A stretch of DNA of 64,000 nt from Gallionella sp. GTDB lineage: Bacteria > Pseudomonadota > Gammaproteobacteria > Burkholderiales > Gallionellaceae. The DNA lies in the NCBI GenBank assembly GCA_030645955.1, contig JAUSMR010000022.1, forward strand, positions 48,623-112,622, read 5' to 3'. Below the pieces are notes generated by a model that had not been told where the DNA came from, ran no database searches, and saw only the letters and a program-made list of their open reading frames with translations. The position numbers and the translations under genes were made by a program. The first letter of the stretch is position 1. Each line of letters opens with the position of its first letter. Of the stretch, positions 17,471 through 27,523 are shown piece by piece.

Positions 17471-18625
17471 ATGCGTAAACACTGGCTTTTATTCACCCAG
17501 ACCGTCACCATCGCGCTGGCGCTGCTATTTATTGTTCACACCCTCAAGCCAGAGCTGCTGCCAAACGCAGCGCGCAGCGGCGTGGTTACTCTGCATGAAA
17601 ACGCAGCGCAAACAGGCGAGGGTCAAACACGTGCCATGGGGCTGAGTGCCGCCGCGCAGAAAGCCATGCCCGCCGTAGTGAATATTTTTACCAGCACCGT
17701 CATCAAGACCCCTACCCATCCCTTCATGGACGATCCGCGTTTCCGCTTTTTCTTTGGTGAGCCGGACGATAACGAACAGCAAAACAGCTTCAGCCTGGGT
17801 TCCGGCGTTATCGTCAGCCCCGATGGCTACATTCTTACCAATCACCATGTGGTGGAAGCCGCCGATCAAATTGAAGTCGCGCTATCCGATGGCCGCAAGG
17901 CGAAAGCGCATGTCATCGGCTCTGACCCGGAAACCGATTTGGCGGTGATTAAAATCGAGCTGCCCGGCAACCTGCCCGCCATCACTTTTGGCCACCCGGA
18001 ACAGGCACATGTAGGCGACATGGTGCTCGCCATCGGCAACCCGTTTGGCGTCGGGCAAACCGTCACGATGGGTATCATCAGCGCGCTTAAGCGCGATCAT
18101 CTGGGACTGAGCACCTTTGAAAACTTCATCCAGACAGATGCGGCGATCAATCCGGGTAATTCCGGCGGCGCCCTGGTTGACGACAATGGCAACCTGATCG
18201 GCATCAACAGCGCGATTTATTCGCCGAACGGCGGGTCGCTAGGCATCGGCTTCGCCATTCCCGTCACTACCGCAAAGAAGACCATGGAACAGATTATCCA
18301 GACCGGTTCGGTGACACGAGGCTGGATCGGCGCAGGCGTACAGGAACTGACTCCGGAACTGGCTGAAACATTCAAGCTCGGCGAAACCAAAGGTGTGCTG
18401 ATTACCGAGGTTATACGCAACAGCCCGGCAGCACAGGCCGGGGTAAAGACTGGCGACATACTGATCGCGATAGATGACCAACCCATCGGCGATTGGAGCA
18501 CCATGCTGGAAACGGTTTCCAATCTTCCCCCTGGCAAGATGGTCCTGGTCAAACTGGTACGCGATGGGGTAGCCATGAGCTTGCAACTGAAAATCGGCAA
18601 ACGTCCGAAACCAAGGGCGCAATAA
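17471..18625 (+). CDS. Membrane-anchored HtrA/DegS-type serine protease
   Basis: 384 residues. An N-terminal membrane helix (about 5-25) anchors the protein in the periplasm. The trypsin-like domain has all three catalytic residues: H in LTNHHVVEAA, D in DPETDLAVIKIELPG and S in INPGNSGGALVDDNGNLIG. One PDZ domain follows (about 285-370). A single PDZ and a non-cleaved anchor fit DegS/AlgW, which start regulated proteolysis of anti-sigma-E. No rseA-like gene is near, so a general quality-control role remains possible. Start ATG at 17471 fits the anchor. Confidence 0.88.
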   Translation: MRKHWLLFTQTVTIALALLFIVHTLKPELLPNAARSGVVTLHENAAQTGEGQTRAMGLSAAAQKAMPAVVNIFTSTVIKTPTHPFMDDPRFRFFFGEPDDNEQQNSFSLGSGVIVSPDGYILTNHHVVEAADQIEVALSDGRKAKAHVIGSDPETDLAVIKIELPGNLPAITFGHPEQAHVGDMVLAIGNPFGVGQTVTMGIISALKRDHLGLSTFENFIQTDAAINPGNSGGALVDDNGNLIGINSAIYSPNGGSLGIGFAIPVTTAKKTMEQIIQTGSVTRGWIGAGVQELTPELAETFKLGETKGVLITEVIRNSPAAQAGVKTGDILIAIDDQPIGDWSTMLETVSNLPPGKMVLVKLVRDGVAMSLQLKIGKRPKPRAQ

Positions 18626-18675
18626 TTGGCGATAGTTTACTGGACAGGTGGGGCTGCCAAGCCCAAAGATGTTAG

Positions 18676-18806
18676 GGAAACGCAGATTAAATCGTCATTG
18701 CGAGGAGCGTAGCGACGTGGCAATCCAGAAGTTCGTTTGATATCCAACAACTGGATTGCCACGCTTCGCTCGCAATGACGGATTGAGTGAATAAATCTGC
18801 GTTTCC
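18676..18806 (-). mobile_element. MITE-like inverted-repeat element, copy 2
   Basis: 131 bp, the reverse orientation of copy 1, with the same 12-bp ends GGAAACGCAGAT / ATCTGCGTTTCC. TTAG flanks both sides (18672-18675 and 18807-18810). It lies between the convergent degS-type gene and tatC, 50 bases beyond each stop, and could form a long hairpin in both transcripts. Confidence 0.85.
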
Positions 18807-18855
18807 TTAGACGTAAATAATTGTTAATGCTGGTTTACGCTGCGGTAGCCTGCGT

Positions 18856-19590
18856 TTATCCTGCATCAGCAGTTTTTTTCACTGGTTTCAACCAGCCCGC
18901 CACTACAATCCCCGCCTCATACAGCAGCCACAGCGGTATCGCCAGCATGAATTGCGACACGACATCCGGCGGAGTGAAGATCGCACCGGCCACGAACGCA
19001 CCGACGACCACATAGGGACGAATTTCGCGCAGCTTCCCGACGCTGACGAAGCCCATGCGCACCAGCAACACCACCGCCACCGGTACCTGGAAGGTGATGC
19101 CGAATGCCATGAACATGGTGAGAACGAAGCTCAGGTATTTGTCGATATCGGTCATCACCGCCACGCCCTGTGGCGCAGAGGCAGTGATGAAGCCGAACAC
19201 CACCGGAAACACACCGAAATAGGCGAATGCCATGCCGCAAAAAAACAATATCGTGCTGGCGAAGATCAGCGGCCATACCAGACGTTTTTCGTGCGCATAT
19301 AAACCGGGTGCGATGAATTGCCACATCTGATAGAGAATGTAAGGCAGCGCAATGAGGAAAGCAGCCATCATCGCGACCTTGAGCGGCACAAAGAATGGGG
19401 TCGTGACATCGGTGGCTATCATCTGCCCGCCTTTGGGCAGTTTGGCTAACAGCGGTTGTGCCAACAGGGTATAGAGATCGGATGACCACGGAAACAGGCA
19501 GATGAACGCCAGCAGCAAGACCACAAAAGAATGCAGCAAACGGGTGCGCAGCTCGATCAGGTGGGCAATGAAACTTTCGCTGGTTCCCAT
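18856..19590 (-). CDS. tatC: Sec-independent protein translocase subunit TatC
   Basis: 244 residues with six membrane helices. The N-terminal FIAHLIELRTRLLHSF (cytoplasmic, signal-peptide recognition) and the conserved PLKVAMMAAFLIALPYILYQ, WQFIAPGLYAHEKR and FGITFQVPV are TatC signatures. It recognises twin-arginine precursors together with TatB. Last of tatABC; its start overlaps the tatB stop by one base. Confidence 0.96.
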   Translation of the reverse strand: MGTSESFIAHLIELRTRLLHSFVVLLLAFICLFPWSSDLYTLLAQPLLAKLPKGGQMIATDVTTPFFVPLKVAMMAAFLIALPYILYQMWQFIAPGLYAHEKRLVWPLIFASTILFFCGMAFAYFGVFPVVFGFITASAPQGVAVMTDIDKYLSFVLTMFMAFGITFQVPVAVVLLVRMGFVSVGKLREIRPYVVVGAFVAGAIFTPPDVVSQFMLAIPLWLLYEAGIVVAGWLKPVKKTADAG

Positions 19591-19958
19591 CAGGATTTTT
19601 GCTGCGCCGAAGATGGTTCTACCGGGGGTTGCACCGGTGTGGGCATTGCCTGTTCAGGCGTGGAAGGCTGCGCGTCAGTCGCAATGATTTGTTGCGCTTG
19701 TTGATCCGCTGTCAGTATCATTTGTTCTGCAGATTGTTCGACCGCGCTGGCTTCGGCTTGAACGGTTTGCTGTAATTTGCGGATTTCCTCGATATTCATG
19801 TCGCGCTCGATGTCGCTCTTCACGGTATTGATATAGCGCTGCGCGCGTCCCCACAGATGCCCCAGGGTGCGCGCCACTTTCGGCAGGCGTTCCGGCCCGA
19901 TGACGACGAGTGCCACCACCATTACTACCATCAATTCCGGAAGGCTGAAATCAAACAT
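19590..19958 (-). CDS. tatB: Sec-independent protein translocase subunit TatB
   Basis: 122 residues. The N-terminal helix MFDFSLPELMVVMVVALVVIG followed by PERLPKVARTLG is the TatA/B hairpin with the TatB-type glutamate. A long amphipathic and coiled-coil region, then a proline/glutamine-rich tail, complete the protein. It forms the receptor with TatC. 66 bases separate it from tatA. Confidence 0.94.
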   Translation of the reverse strand: MFDFSLPELMVVMVVALVVIGPERLPKVARTLGHLWGRAQRYINTVKSDIERDMNIEEIRKLQQTVQAEASAVEQSAEQMILTADQQAQQIIATDAQPSTPEQAMPTPVQPPVEPSSAQQKS

Positions 19959-20024
19959 GGTCTAACGCCTGCATGGATAGTCCAATTGAAAAATGTGGCG
20001 TACGGAGCAATTTCTTCCGCACTC

Positions 20025-20243
20025 TCACACTTTGGTGTGGGTCTTGTCTTTTACTTCGCCTTCAATGGTCAGACCTTCTTCCTTAACCTGCTTCGCAGCC
20101 TCATCGTCGCCACGCATGCCTTCCTTGAAACCTTTCACCGCGCCACCCAGGTCGCTGCCTATGTTGCGCAATTTTTTGGTGCCGAAAATCAGTAAAACCA
20201 CTATCAAGACAATCAGCCAATGCCAGATGCTAAATGAACCCAT
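20025..20243 (-). CDS. tatA: Sec-independent protein translocase subunit TatA
   Basis: 72 residues. [20 protein letters not shown] is the short membrane helix, followed by [19 protein letters not shown], the TatA amphipathic helix with the FGTKK hinge. A charged tail follows. It polymerises to form the transport pore. First gene of tatABC and closely behind hinT. Confidence 0.95.
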   Translation of the reverse strand: MGSFSIWHWLIVLIVVLLIFGTKKLRNIGSDLGGAVKGFKEGMRGDDEAAKQVKEEGLTIEGEVKDKTHTKV

Positions 20244-20271
20244 GTCGATTTCTCCCTTGGAAAGTTAACAG

Positions 20272-20619
20272 TTAACCGCGCCGTACCATAGGCGGAATAT
20301 TGCCGCCGCCGATGATATGGATATGAAAATGAAATACTTCCTGTCCTCCGCCCTTGCCGGTGTTGATCACGGTGCGGAAGCCATTTTCCAGGCCCTGCTC
20401 GCGCGCCAGCCTGGGAGCCAATACCAGCATCCTGCCAAGCAAGGCGGCGTGGACATCCCCGGCCTCCGCCAGAGAAGCCAGGTGCAGCTTCGGGATCAGC
20501 ATGAAATGCACCGGCGCAACCGGATTGGTGTCGTGAAACGCCAGCACCTCGTCGTCTTCATACACCTTGCGGCAAGGAATTTCGCCGCGTGAAATTTTGC
20601 AAAAAATGCAGTCGCCCAT
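20272..20619 (-). CDS. hinT: HIT-family purine nucleoside phosphoramidase
   Basis: 115 residues. CIFCKISRGEIPCRKVYEDD starts the protein and HFHIHIIGGG carries the histidine triad with the nucleophilic central histidine. HinT proteins hydrolyse AMP-lysine and similar phosphoramidates. It sits between hisE (9 bases before) and tatA (28 bases after), a conserved betaproteobacterial arrangement. Confidence 0.94.
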   Translation of the reverse strand: MGDCIFCKISRGEIPCRKVYEDDEVLAFHDTNPVAPVHFMLIPKLHLASLAEAGDVHAALLGRMLVLAPRLAREQGLENGFRTVINTGKGGGQEVFHFHIHIIGGGNIPPMVRRG

Positions 20620-20628
20620 GGTCAGTCC

Positions 20629-20961
20629 TTATTTCCGGCTTTCCTTTTCGTCTATGCCCGACAAACCCTCGCGGCGCGCCAGTTCATTCAACACGTCCTG
20701 CGCGCTCAGGCCATGCTGCGCCAATAACACCATACAATGAAACCACAAATCTGCCGTTTCATTCACTAAATGAGTTTTATCGCCCTGTTTACTCGCAAGA
20801 ATGACTTCCGTTGCTTCCTCGCCGACTTTTTTCAAAATAGCATCTTCGCCCTTGCTGAATAGCCTGGCGACATAAGAGCTTGCCGGCGACGCGTTTTTGC
20901 GCGCCTCCAGCGTTTCCGTCAGTCGTTGCAAAATATCCTGATTCATTTTTTCCGGGTTCAT
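20629..20961 (-). CDS. hisE: Phosphoribosyl-ATP pyrophosphohydrolase
   Basis: 110 residues of the MazG-like alpha-helical fold. [30 protein letters not shown] and [15 protein letters not shown] hold the acidic metal-binding residues. It catalyses the second histidine step, PR-ATP to PR-AMP. It overlaps the hisI stop by four bases, so the two halves that are fused in enterobacteria are separate, translationally coupled genes here. Confidence 0.95.
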   Translation of the reverse strand: MNPEKMNQDILQRLTETLEARKNASPASSYVARLFSKGEDAILKKVGEEATEVILASKQGDKTHLVNETADLWFHCMVLLAQHGLSAQDVLNELARREGLSGIDEKESRK

Positions 20962-21377
20962 CTTTTTGGATTTTTATTTATCGGATTTTCTGTTTTATAA
21001 ATCTCACTGGGCGATTTCAAAACCGCATCCGTTTCCACCCACTGCCCCTTTTCCAGGCGGCTGTAGAAACAGCTTTCACGCCCGGTATGACAGGCAATGC
21101 CGCCCTGCTGTTCAATTTGCAGCAGTATCACATCGCCGTCGCAATCCAGACGGATCTCTTTTACTTTCTGGATATGCCCGGATTCTTCGCCCTTGTGCCA
21201 TAGTTTCTTGCGCGAACGCGACCAATACACCGCTTCGCCTTTTTGCCAGGTCAGCTTCAATGCCTCGCGATCCATCCACGCCACCATCAGCACCCGGCCG
21301 GTAGCGGCATCCTGTGCAATGGCCGTCACCAGACCGTCTGAGGACCAATTGACCCTGTTTAACCACACCTCGCTCAC
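20958..21377 (-). CDS. hisI: Phosphoribosyl-AMP cyclohydrolase
   Basis: 139 residues. [34 protein letters not shown] and [14 protein letters not shown] (magnesium aspartates), then [14 protein letters not shown] (zinc cysteines) are diagnostic. It opens the purine ring of PR-AMP in histidine synthesis. The start is GTG at 21377, with AAGGAGG 8 bases upstream. A 202-base repeat-type gap separates it from hisF, unlike the tight spacing of the other his genes. Confidence 0.95.
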   Translation of the reverse strand: MSEVWLNRVNWSSDGLVTAIAQDAATGRVLMVAWMDREALKLTWQKGEAVYWSRSRKKLWHKGEESGHIQKVKEIRLDCDGDVILLQIEQQGGIACHTGRESCFYSRLEKGQWVETDAVLKSPSEIYKTENPINKNPKR

Positions 21378-21579
21378 AAAACCCTCCTTGCAACGTTACG
21401 AGCGCAGGTGAGGCTAGAAGAAACTCGGCGAGAAACCGGAGTGTATGTGTAAATACATGAGGATTTCGAGCCGGGTTTCGACAACGTATCGCCAAGCGCA
21501 TAACCAATGACTTGGTTGGCGTAGTTTGCCAACTTAGTCAGATGGCTAGTTGTTCCATCAGTAGTGGCATGGAGGGTTT
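21378..21579. repeat. Repeat-like spacer between hisF and hisI
   Basis: Between genes that are usually adjacent in this operon lies a non-conserved segment. Its part ACCAATGACTTGGTTGGCGT followed by AGTTTGCCA is shared almost exactly with the composite repeat at 5418-5448. A degraded relative (TAGCCATTTGACTAGGCTGCC) is at 56294-56314. A 69-codon open frame spans it but has no recognisable content. Confidence 0.6.
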
Positions 21580-22338
21580 TCATAATCTGACTTCAATGCC
21601 GTGTTGCGCCATGAATTGCTTGGCTTGCCGCACGGTGTATTCGCCGAAGTGAAAAATGCTTGCCGCCAACACCGCATCCGCACCCCCTTTTTTTACGCCA
21701 TCAACGAGGTGTTGCAGATTGCCCACGCCGCCGCTGGCGATCACCGGAATCTCCAATGCGTCGGTAATGGATCGGGTCAGCACCAGATCAAAACCGTTTT
21801 TTTGCCCGTCTCTGTCCATGCTGGTCAGCAAAATCTCACCCGCACCCAGGTCCTGTATTTTTCTCGCCCACTCTACCGCATCGAGACCCGTCGCCTTGCG
21901 TCCGCCGTGGGTAAACACTTCCCAATGCCCCGGCGAAACTTGCTTGGCATCTATCGCCACCACGATGCACTGCGAACCGTAACGCCCTGCGGCATCAGCC
22001 ACTAATTGCGGATTCAGCACTGCGGCGGTGTTGATACTGACCTTGTCGGCTCCGGCATTCAACAAATTACGCACATCGCCCACTTCACGCACGCCGCCTC
22101 CAACCGTCAGCGGAATAAACACTTGTGATGCGACTTGCTCGATGATGCGGTAAATAATTCCTCTGTCTTCCGAACTGGCGGTGATATCCAGAAAAGCGAG
22201 TTCATCTGCGCCCTGCTCGTTATAACGGCGCGCGATCTCCACCGGATCGCCCGCGTCGCGCAGCTCAACGAAGCTTACACCTTTGACCACGCGCCCAGCG
22301 GTCACATCCAGACAGGGGATAACGCGCTTGGCGAGCAT
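21580..22338 (-). CDS. hisF: Imidazole glycerol phosphate synthase, cyclase subunit
   Basis: 252 residues, one TIM barrel. The catalytic aspartates are in [16 protein letters not shown] (D11 equivalent) and IVVAIDAKQ (D130 equivalent). The internal half-barrel repeat is seen in [13 protein letters not shown] and [13 protein letters not shown]. It joins with HisH to make imidazole glycerol phosphate and AICAR. Three bases after hisA. Confidence 0.97.
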   Translation of the reverse strand: MLAKRVIPCLDVTAGRVVKGVSFVELRDAGDPVEIARRYNEQGADELAFLDITASSEDRGIIYRIIEQVASQVFIPLTVGGGVREVGDVRNLLNAGADKVSINTAAVLNPQLVADAAGRYGSQCIVVAIDAKQVSPGHWEVFTHGGRKATGLDAVEWARKIQDLGAGEILLTSMDRDGQKNGFDLVLTRSITDALEIPVIASGGVGNLQHLVDGVKKGGADAVLAASIFHFGEYTVRQAKQFMAQHGIEVRL

Positions 22339-22341
22339 GTG

Positions 22342-23094
22342 TTAAAGCGCAGCCTCGGTCAATTGATCCGCCAGCAACTGTGCCGCACGGAAATCCAGCG
22401 TGCCTTCGTAAATCGCTCGTCCGGTAATCGCGCCGGTGATGCCCTCGGATTGCACCGCGCACAAGGCGCGCACATCATCAAGATTAGTGATGCCGCCGCT
22501 GGCGATCACCGGCACATGCAACGGACGGGCCAGTTCTACTGTCGCCGGAATGTTCACGCCGGTCAACATGCCGTCGCGACCGATGTCGGTGTAAATAACG
22601 GCTTCCACGCCATACCCTTCAAAACGTTGCGCCAGATCCGCCACGTCGTGCCCGGTCAATTTCGACCAGCCATCCACCGCCACCTTGCCGCCCCTGGCAT
22701 CCAATCCCACCATGATGTGCCCGGGAAATGCATCGCAGGCCTCATGCAGGAACCCCGGCACCTTCACTGCCGCAGTGCCGATAATGACGTAGCTGACACC
22801 AATGTCGAGATAACGTTCGATGGTTTCCAGATCGCGGATACCGCCACCCAGTTGCACCGGCACATCGCTACCATCCATCGCTTTGATGATGCTGCGCACG
22901 GCTGCTTCGTTCTTCGGCTTGCCGGCAAACGCACCGTTCAGATCCACCAGATGCAGCCGGCGCGCGCCTTGCGCCAACCAGTGCAGCGCCATGGCGGCAG
23001 GGTCTTCAGAAAACACTGTGGCATCTTCCATCACACCTTGCTTGAGGCGCACACAATGACCGTCTTTCAAATCAATCGCAGGAATAATCAGCAT
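22342..23094 (-). CDS. hisA: ProFAR isomerase
   Basis: 250 residues, TIM barrel related to His[19 protein letters not shown] holds the catalytic base aspartate and [13 protein letters not shown] the acid. [13 protein letters not shown] and [13 protein letters not shown] are the two phosphate-binding loops. It performs the Amadori rearrangement of ProFAR to PRFAR. Located between hisH and hisF as is usual. Confidence 0.97.
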   Translation of the reverse strand: MLIIPAIDLKDGHCVRLKQGVMEDATVFSEDPAAMALHWLAQGARRLHLVDLNGAFAGKPKNEAAVRSIIKAMDGSDVPVQLGGGIRDLETIERYLDIGVSYVIIGTAAVKVPGFLHEACDAFPGHIMVGLDARGGKVAVDGWSKLTGHDVADLAQRFEGYGVEAVIYTDIGRDGMLTGVNIPATVELARPLHVPVIASGGITNLDDVRALCAVQSEGITGAITGRAIYEGTLDFRAAQLLADQLTEAAL

Positions 23095-23110
23095 GTCAGT
23101 ACGTAAAAAA

Positions 23111-23743
23111 TCAAGGGTTCCATTGCATAAAGTTTTGCAGCAGCTTCAGCCCCGCTGTGTGGCTTTTTTCCGGGTGGAATTGCACTCCGAACAAATTTTC
23201 TTTCGCCACCGCACATACGAATGATTGCGGGTATTTGCTGGTTGCCTGCACCAATGACGCATCCTGCGGCTGCACATAGTAGCTGTGAACGAAATAGAAG
23301 CGCGCATCCTGCTCTATGCCTTCCCACAGCGGGTGTTTCACATGATGCGCCTGGTTCCAGCCCATGTGCGGCACTTTGAGCTTGTTGCCTTGAGCATCAT
23401 GCATATTACTGTCGAAGCGCACTACCTTGCCGCGCAAAACCCCCAAGCCTGCAACATCGCCCTCGGCGCTGTGTTCGAATAACATTTGCAGGCCGATGCA
23501 GATACCGAGAAAAGGCCTGCTGCGCGCGGCCAGCAGCACTGCGTCGCGCAAACCGCGTGCATCCAGCTCACGCATACATTCCGGCATCACACCCTGTCCG
23601 GGAAAGACTACACGCCTGGCGCTGGAAACCACCTCAGGGTCATCTGTGACGACAATTCCGGCAGCGGGAGCGACGTTGCGCAAGGCCTGTTCGACCGAAC
23701 GCAAGTTGCCCATACCGTAGTCGACTATAGCGACATCTACCAT
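23111..23743 (-). CDS. hisH: Imidazole glycerol phosphate synthase, glutaminase subunit
   Basis: 210 residues, class I glutamine amidotransferase. [12 protein letters not shown] opens the protein; [16 protein letters not shown] carries the nucleophilic cysteine and [10 protein letters not shown] the catalytic histidine and glutamate. It supplies ammonia to HisF. Seven bases after hisB. Confidence 0.97.
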   Translation of the reverse strand: MVDVAIVDYGMGNLRSVEQALRNVAPAAGIVVTDDPEVVSSARRVVFPGQGVMPECMRELDARGLRDAVLLAARSRPFLGICIGLQMLFEHSAEGDVAGLGVLRGKVVRFDSNMHDAQGNKLKVPHMGWNQAHHVKHPLWEGIEQDARFYFVHSYYVQPQDASLVQATSKYPQSFVCAVAKENLFGVQFHPEKSHTAGLKLLQNFMQWNP

Positions 23744-23749
23744 TTGAAT

Positions 23750-24337
23750 TTACAGCACGCCCTTGGTTGATGGCATCACGCCAGCCATGCGTGGATCAAG
23801 CTCCAGCGCCATGCGCAGCGCGCGGCCAAATGCCTTGAAAATGGTCTCGGCCTGATGGTGAGCATTGTTACCCGCCAGATTGTCGATATGCAGCGTCACC
23901 AGGGCGTGATTGACGAAACCCTGGAAAAATTCATTGATCAAATCCACATCAAAATCACCGATACTGTCGCGCACAAATTCGCAATTGAACACCAGTCCGG
24001 GGCGCCCTGAAATATCCAGCACCGCGCGCGACAGGGATTCATCCAGCGGCACGTAAGCATGGCCATAGCGGCGCAAACCTTTTTTGTCGTTGACTGCCTG
24101 ATTGAACGCCTGCCCCAGTGTGATACCAATGTCTTCCACGGTGTGGTGCGCGTCAATATGCAAATCACCCTTGGCAAGGATGTTTATATCCAGCAAGCCA
24201 TGACGGGCGATCTGGTCGAGCATGTGATCGAGAAACGGCAGACCGGTATCGAATTTGGCCTTGCCGCTACCGTCAAGCGCCAGTTCAACTGTGATCTGGG
24301 TTTCCAGTGTGTTGCGTGAAACTTTCGCGCTACGCAT
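23750..24337 (-). CDS. hisB: Imidazoleglycerol-phosphate dehydratase
   Basis: 195 residues, the monofunctional form without the phosphatase domain found in enterobacteria. The two manganese motifs [11 protein letters not shown] and [18 protein letters not shown] are present, as is [13 protein letters not shown]. It removes water from IGP to give imidazole acetol phosphate, the HisC substrate. Start ATG at 24337; hisC lies 12 bases upstream. Confidence 0.97.
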   Translation of the reverse strand: MRSAKVSRNTLETQITVELALDGSGKAKFDTGLPFLDHMLDQIARHGLLDINILAKGDLHIDAHHTVEDIGITLGQAFNQAVNDKKGLRRYGHAYVPLDESLSRAVLDISGRPGLVFNCEFVRDSIGDFDVDLINEFFQGFVNHALVTLHIDNLAGNNAHHQAETIFKAFGRALRMALELDPRMAGVMPSTKGVL

Positions 24338-24349
24338 GATTTCTTCGCC

Positions 24350-25474
24350 TTATGCGAGTTGAGTAATGGTTTCTTGTAAAGCGGCTATAAATTTCATATT
24401 CTGGTCCGGCGTGCCGACTGTCACACGCAAGCAATCGTTCAACATCGGGTGACCACCGTTCAAATTCTTGATCAGCACGCCGCGCTGCTTCAAGCCGTCG
24501 AACACCGCTGTTGCATTCGCGACGCGGAACAGCAGGAAATTCGCCTCACTCGGGTAAACACACACAGCGGCGATTTCGCCCAACTGTTGAAACAATCCGG
24601 CCCGGTCCTGCTTGATTTGTTCCGCTTGCCGTAACAGCACATCATGATGTCCAAGCAATTTTTCGGCAACCAACTGCGGCAAAACGCCGACATTATACGG
24701 CAAGCGCAGCTTTTCCAACTGCTCCAGCCATGCCGTGCTGCCCGCCAGAAAGCCGAGGCGCAAACCAGCCATGCCGAGCTTGGAAAAAGTGCGCATCACC
24801 AGCAGATTCGGATAGCGCTCCAGGCGCGGAATAAAACTATCGCTGGCAAAAGCATAGTAGGCCTCATCCACCACCACCAAACCCGGCGCTGCCTCAATGA
24901 TTTGCGTCACTGCATCCGCCGAAAACAAATTGCCGGTGGGATTGTTCGGATAGGCCAGAAACACCAGCGCGGGCTGATCGCGTTTTATCGCCGCGAGGGT
25001 CGCCGGCAAATCCAGCGAGAAATCCGCTGCCCCGGAATTGTTTACCCCAGAATTTGTTACAAGCGGTACCCCCACATAACGCATCCCGGTGAAAGTCGCG
25101 ATCATCCTGTACATCACGAAAGACGGCTCCACGCTCAACAGCGTTGCACCCGGCTTATTGACCGCCATCGCCAGCAACTGGATCAACTCATCCGAACCAT
25201 TGCCGAGCAACACATCCATCCCCTGCGGCAAGCCGGTCAAGACACGGATTTTCTCCTTGAGTGACGCGGCGCCGGGATCGGGGTAACGGTTAATCGCAGC
25301 CGCTGCTACCGCCTCGGCGATTTCTCCGCGCAGCGCAGGCGGCAAAAGATAGGGGTTCTCCATCGCATCCAGCTTGATGCAGCCGGAACTGTCCGGCACA
25401 TGGTAAGCGTGCAGATCAAGGACTTCCTGGCGGAGCAGCGCGCCTGCGAGAGAAGATGCAGAAATGGAAGGCAT
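24350..25474 (-). CDS. hisC: Histidinol-phosphate aminotransferase
   Basis: 374 residues, fold-type I PLP enzyme. [27 protein letters not shown] and [15 protein letters not shown] (lysine that binds PLP) are the family motifs. The start at 25474 (MPSISASSL) gives the usual N-terminus; the frame is open a further 16 codons to a GTG at 25522. Neither has a good Shine-Dalgarno sequence. It is the first his gene in the window; hisG and hisD are not seen upstream, where the kinase gene ends on the same strand. Confidence 0.95.
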   Translation of the reverse strand: MPSISASSLAGALLRQEVLDLHAYHVPDSSGCIKLDAMENPYLLPPALRGEIAEAVAAAAINRYPDPGAASLKEKIRVLTGLPQGMDVLLGNGSDELIQLLAMAVNKPGATLLSVEPSFVMYRMIATFTGMRYVGVPLVTNSGVNNSGAADFSLDLPATLAAIKRDQPALVFLAYPNNPTGNLFSADAVTQIIEAAPGLVVVDEAYYAFASDSFIPRLERYPNLLVMRTFSKLGMAGLRLGFLAGSTAWLEQLEKLRLPYNVGVLPQLVAEKLLGHHDVLLRQAEQIKQDRAGLFQQLGEIAAVCVYPSEANFLLFRVANATAVFDGLKQRGVLIKNLNGGHPMLNDCLRVTVGTPDQNMKFIAALQETITQLA

Positions 25475-25615
25475 GAAGCGAAATAAAATACGGATAAATA
25501 ACAATGGCGGCGAGCTTATCACATTGCAGAGGACAGAAGACAGAGAACAGAATTTTGTGTGCCGCCATGCGGTACGTCATATCAAATTCGCGGCACAGCC
25601 GCGACAAAACCCCTG

Positions 25616-27373
25616 TCATCTGCCTGCGGAAGAATTGCTGCGCAGCAGCGGGGCACCCGCCGGCGTACCCCTTGCGGGTGTTTCTGCCTTTAACTCGAAG
25701 CAAACCCTTCCTGGCCGATTGCTGACCAGCGTCAACCGGTAGCCCAGCTGTTCGGCCCAGCGCTCGGCCTGGTACAGGCCTATCCCCAGACCATTTTCAG
25801 AAACGACGGCGACGCGCAACAATTTTGCGGCGATAGCTTCATGGATGGGTGTGCCGCTGTCGCAAACGATCAGGCGCAGCGGTTCGGGGTCGATTTCTAC
25901 AAAAATGATGATGCCCGGTTCAGTTTGGCGCTTTCTCAGGGCGTTATCGATCAGGTTATCGATAACGCAATCGAACAATGCGGCAGGGATGTTTTTGTCC
26001 GGCAATCTGCCCGGCGAACGCCAGTCGATGGCCTGATACTGGTTGCGCAGCTTCAAAGTATCCCACCATGCATTAAGGGCAAGTTGCGGGGTTTCGCTCT
26101 CGATCAGCGGTTGTTTGAGTTTGCTCAAGGTAAGCTCGATGCGCTGGGTGAGCAGCGGAAGTTGTTGTTGCAGCAACTGTTGCGCCCGCTCTTCACGGCT
26201 TTGAGCAATGGCGGTGAGCGAAAGCAGCGATTGCAGCATGTTTTTCAGATCGTGAGTAAGGCGTGATCCGGTTTCATAAACCGCCTGCAAACGCGTGATG
26301 TCCCGCAGGCTTTGCTCACGCTGCTTTGCCTGGTAAAAATAGCCGATCAATTGCGCGAGCAGATGGACATGCAGCAGCACAGCGGGATTGAGCTGTTGCT
26401 TCGCATATACCGTCAGGCGCAATTCGCCCTCCTGCACCGCCACAGCATATTCGCTGAATTGCCCGATCTGCCCGGATCCGTCCGGTGAATGCCAGGACAA
26501 GCCGGATAACCACGGAAAATCCGCCAGCAGGTTAATGGCATGGCGCAGATAGCTTGCCGCATCATGTTCGCGCTGAGCCGCTTCGGCCAGTTGAGTAAGC
26601 CAATTTTCAAACGGCGTGCCAACATTCAACAGGTAGCGCGAAAACATCACTTGCAGCCCGCTGAAACCGAAGCGCGGATTCCACAGGCTGCCGAGCGCCA
26701 GCAACACCAGCCCGATCAGGAACAGCGTGCGCAGCAGGGCATCGAGGTAATCCAAATGCCCCAGACTCATAAAAGCAAGGCTGCCGAGCACCACCAAAGT
26801 CAGCAACATGAACAGCAGCAAGCTGTAGATAAAGTCTACCGTCTGGGTGCTTTCGAACGGCGCGTTGTTAATTGGCAGAACCGCCATAACCAGCAACAGC
26901 AGCGGCAATACATACCATATCAGAATATATCCTGTCTCAATGGTGGATTGCGCCGCAAATAAATTCGGCACCACCCAGAGCAGCAATACAGCCAGCAAGT
27001 AGACCATCACCGACAGGTATAACAGGCGCGTCCAGCGGTCGCGAAAGGCAAACACACGTGCGCCGACCAGGCCGAACAGGCCCGTCAGCCAAAAAGCGAT
27101 GGTCCACCAGCTTAGCCAGAACATCGCCATCATGGCCGCCAACCCGATGAACAGGAGAGCGCCGCCCCCCACTTCGCGCTCACCGCGCCACATCGGCTGC
27201 CAAAGCAGGAACACTCCGAGATGCGCCAACAGTAGCGGATGCACCCACGGGTTACCAACACCGAGCAACAGCGCGCCGTGCAATAACACGAGCATCACCA
27301 GCAACAGCCAGCGGCCGGTACGCAAATAGCCTCCTAAATCAAGTGTCAGCACTTTGTCAACCCCTGTCAACAT
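25616..27373 (-). CDS. Multi-spanning membrane sensor histidine kinase, orphan
   Basis: 585 residues. About the first 240 residues form eight or more membrane helices. A linker region (about 250-365) could hold a degenerate GAF-type domain. The phospho-acceptor is in GSRLTHDLKNMLQ (H374), an HDLKN-type box as in PrsK-like kinases. The ATPase part has CVIDNLIDNALRKR (N box), VCDSGTPI and SENGLGIGLYQAERW (G boxes). No response regulator is adjacent. The last ~20 residues (PARGTPAGAPLLRSNSSAGR) are encoded by an inserted repeat at 25624-25680. It is divergent from a sigma-54 controlled pilin gene, which suggests but does not prove a PilS-like role. Confidence 0.82.
   Translation of the reverse strand: MLTGVDKVLTLDLGGYLRTGRWLLLVMLVLLHGALLLGVGNPWVHPLLLAHLGVFLLWQPMWRGEREVGGGALLFIGLAAMMAMFWLSWWTIAFWLTGLFGLVGARVFAFRDRWTRLLYLSVMVYLLAVLLLWVVPNLFAAQSTIETGYILIWYVLPLLLLVMAVLPINNAPFESTQTVDFIYSLLLFMLLTLVVLGSLAFMSLGHLDYLDALLRTLFLIGLVLLALGSLWNPRFGFSGLQVMFSRYLLNVGTPFENWLTQLAEAAQREHDAASYLRHAINLLADFPWLSGLSWHSPDGSGQIGQFSEYAVAVQEGELRLTVYAKQQLNPAVLLHVHLLAQLIGYFYQAKQREQSLRDITRLQAVYETGSRLTHDLKNMLQSLLSLTAIAQSREERAQQLLQQQLPLLTQRIELTLSKLKQPLIESETPQLALNAWWDTLKLRNQYQAIDWRSPGRLPDKNIPAALFDCVIDNLIDNALRKRQTEPGIIIFVEIDPEPLRLIVCDSGTPIHEAIAAKLLRVAVVSENGLGIGLYQAERWAEQLGYRLTLVSNRPGRVCFELKAETPARGTPAGAPLLRSNSSAGR
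25624..25680. repeat. 57-bp palindromic repeat in the 3' end of the kinase gene
   Basis: CTGCGGAAGAATTGCTGCGC followed by ACCCGCCGGCGTACC and CTTGCGGGTG. A homologous 57-bp copy with about ten differences lies at 40285-40341. Here it encodes the kinase C-terminus on the minus strand. Confidence 0.75.
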
Positions 27374-27523
27374 CTCGTCATAACCACCGCGACAATACTA
27401 CTTACCTATCCCGCCCCAGGCTTCCATGAATACCCGCCATGCCGCACACATTCAACCCAACTTATTGAACTGACTACGTTTTTATATGCACCTCGGCAAT
27501 AAAGCCGAACTATGCAGCAATTC

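Noticed and set aside
16618..17478. 286-codon plus-strand frame over nif3
   Set aside because: Nif3 motifs on the minus strand are clear; this frame shows none.
18676..18806. Simple transcription terminator for degS-type gene and tatC
   Set aside because: The shared ends and TTAG flanks with copies at other loci show a mobile repeat; a terminator function is at most secondary.
21374..21583. 69-codon minus-strand frame in the hisF-hisI spacer
   Set aside because: It lies wholly in repeat-like sequence and has no ribosome binding site or recognisable domain.
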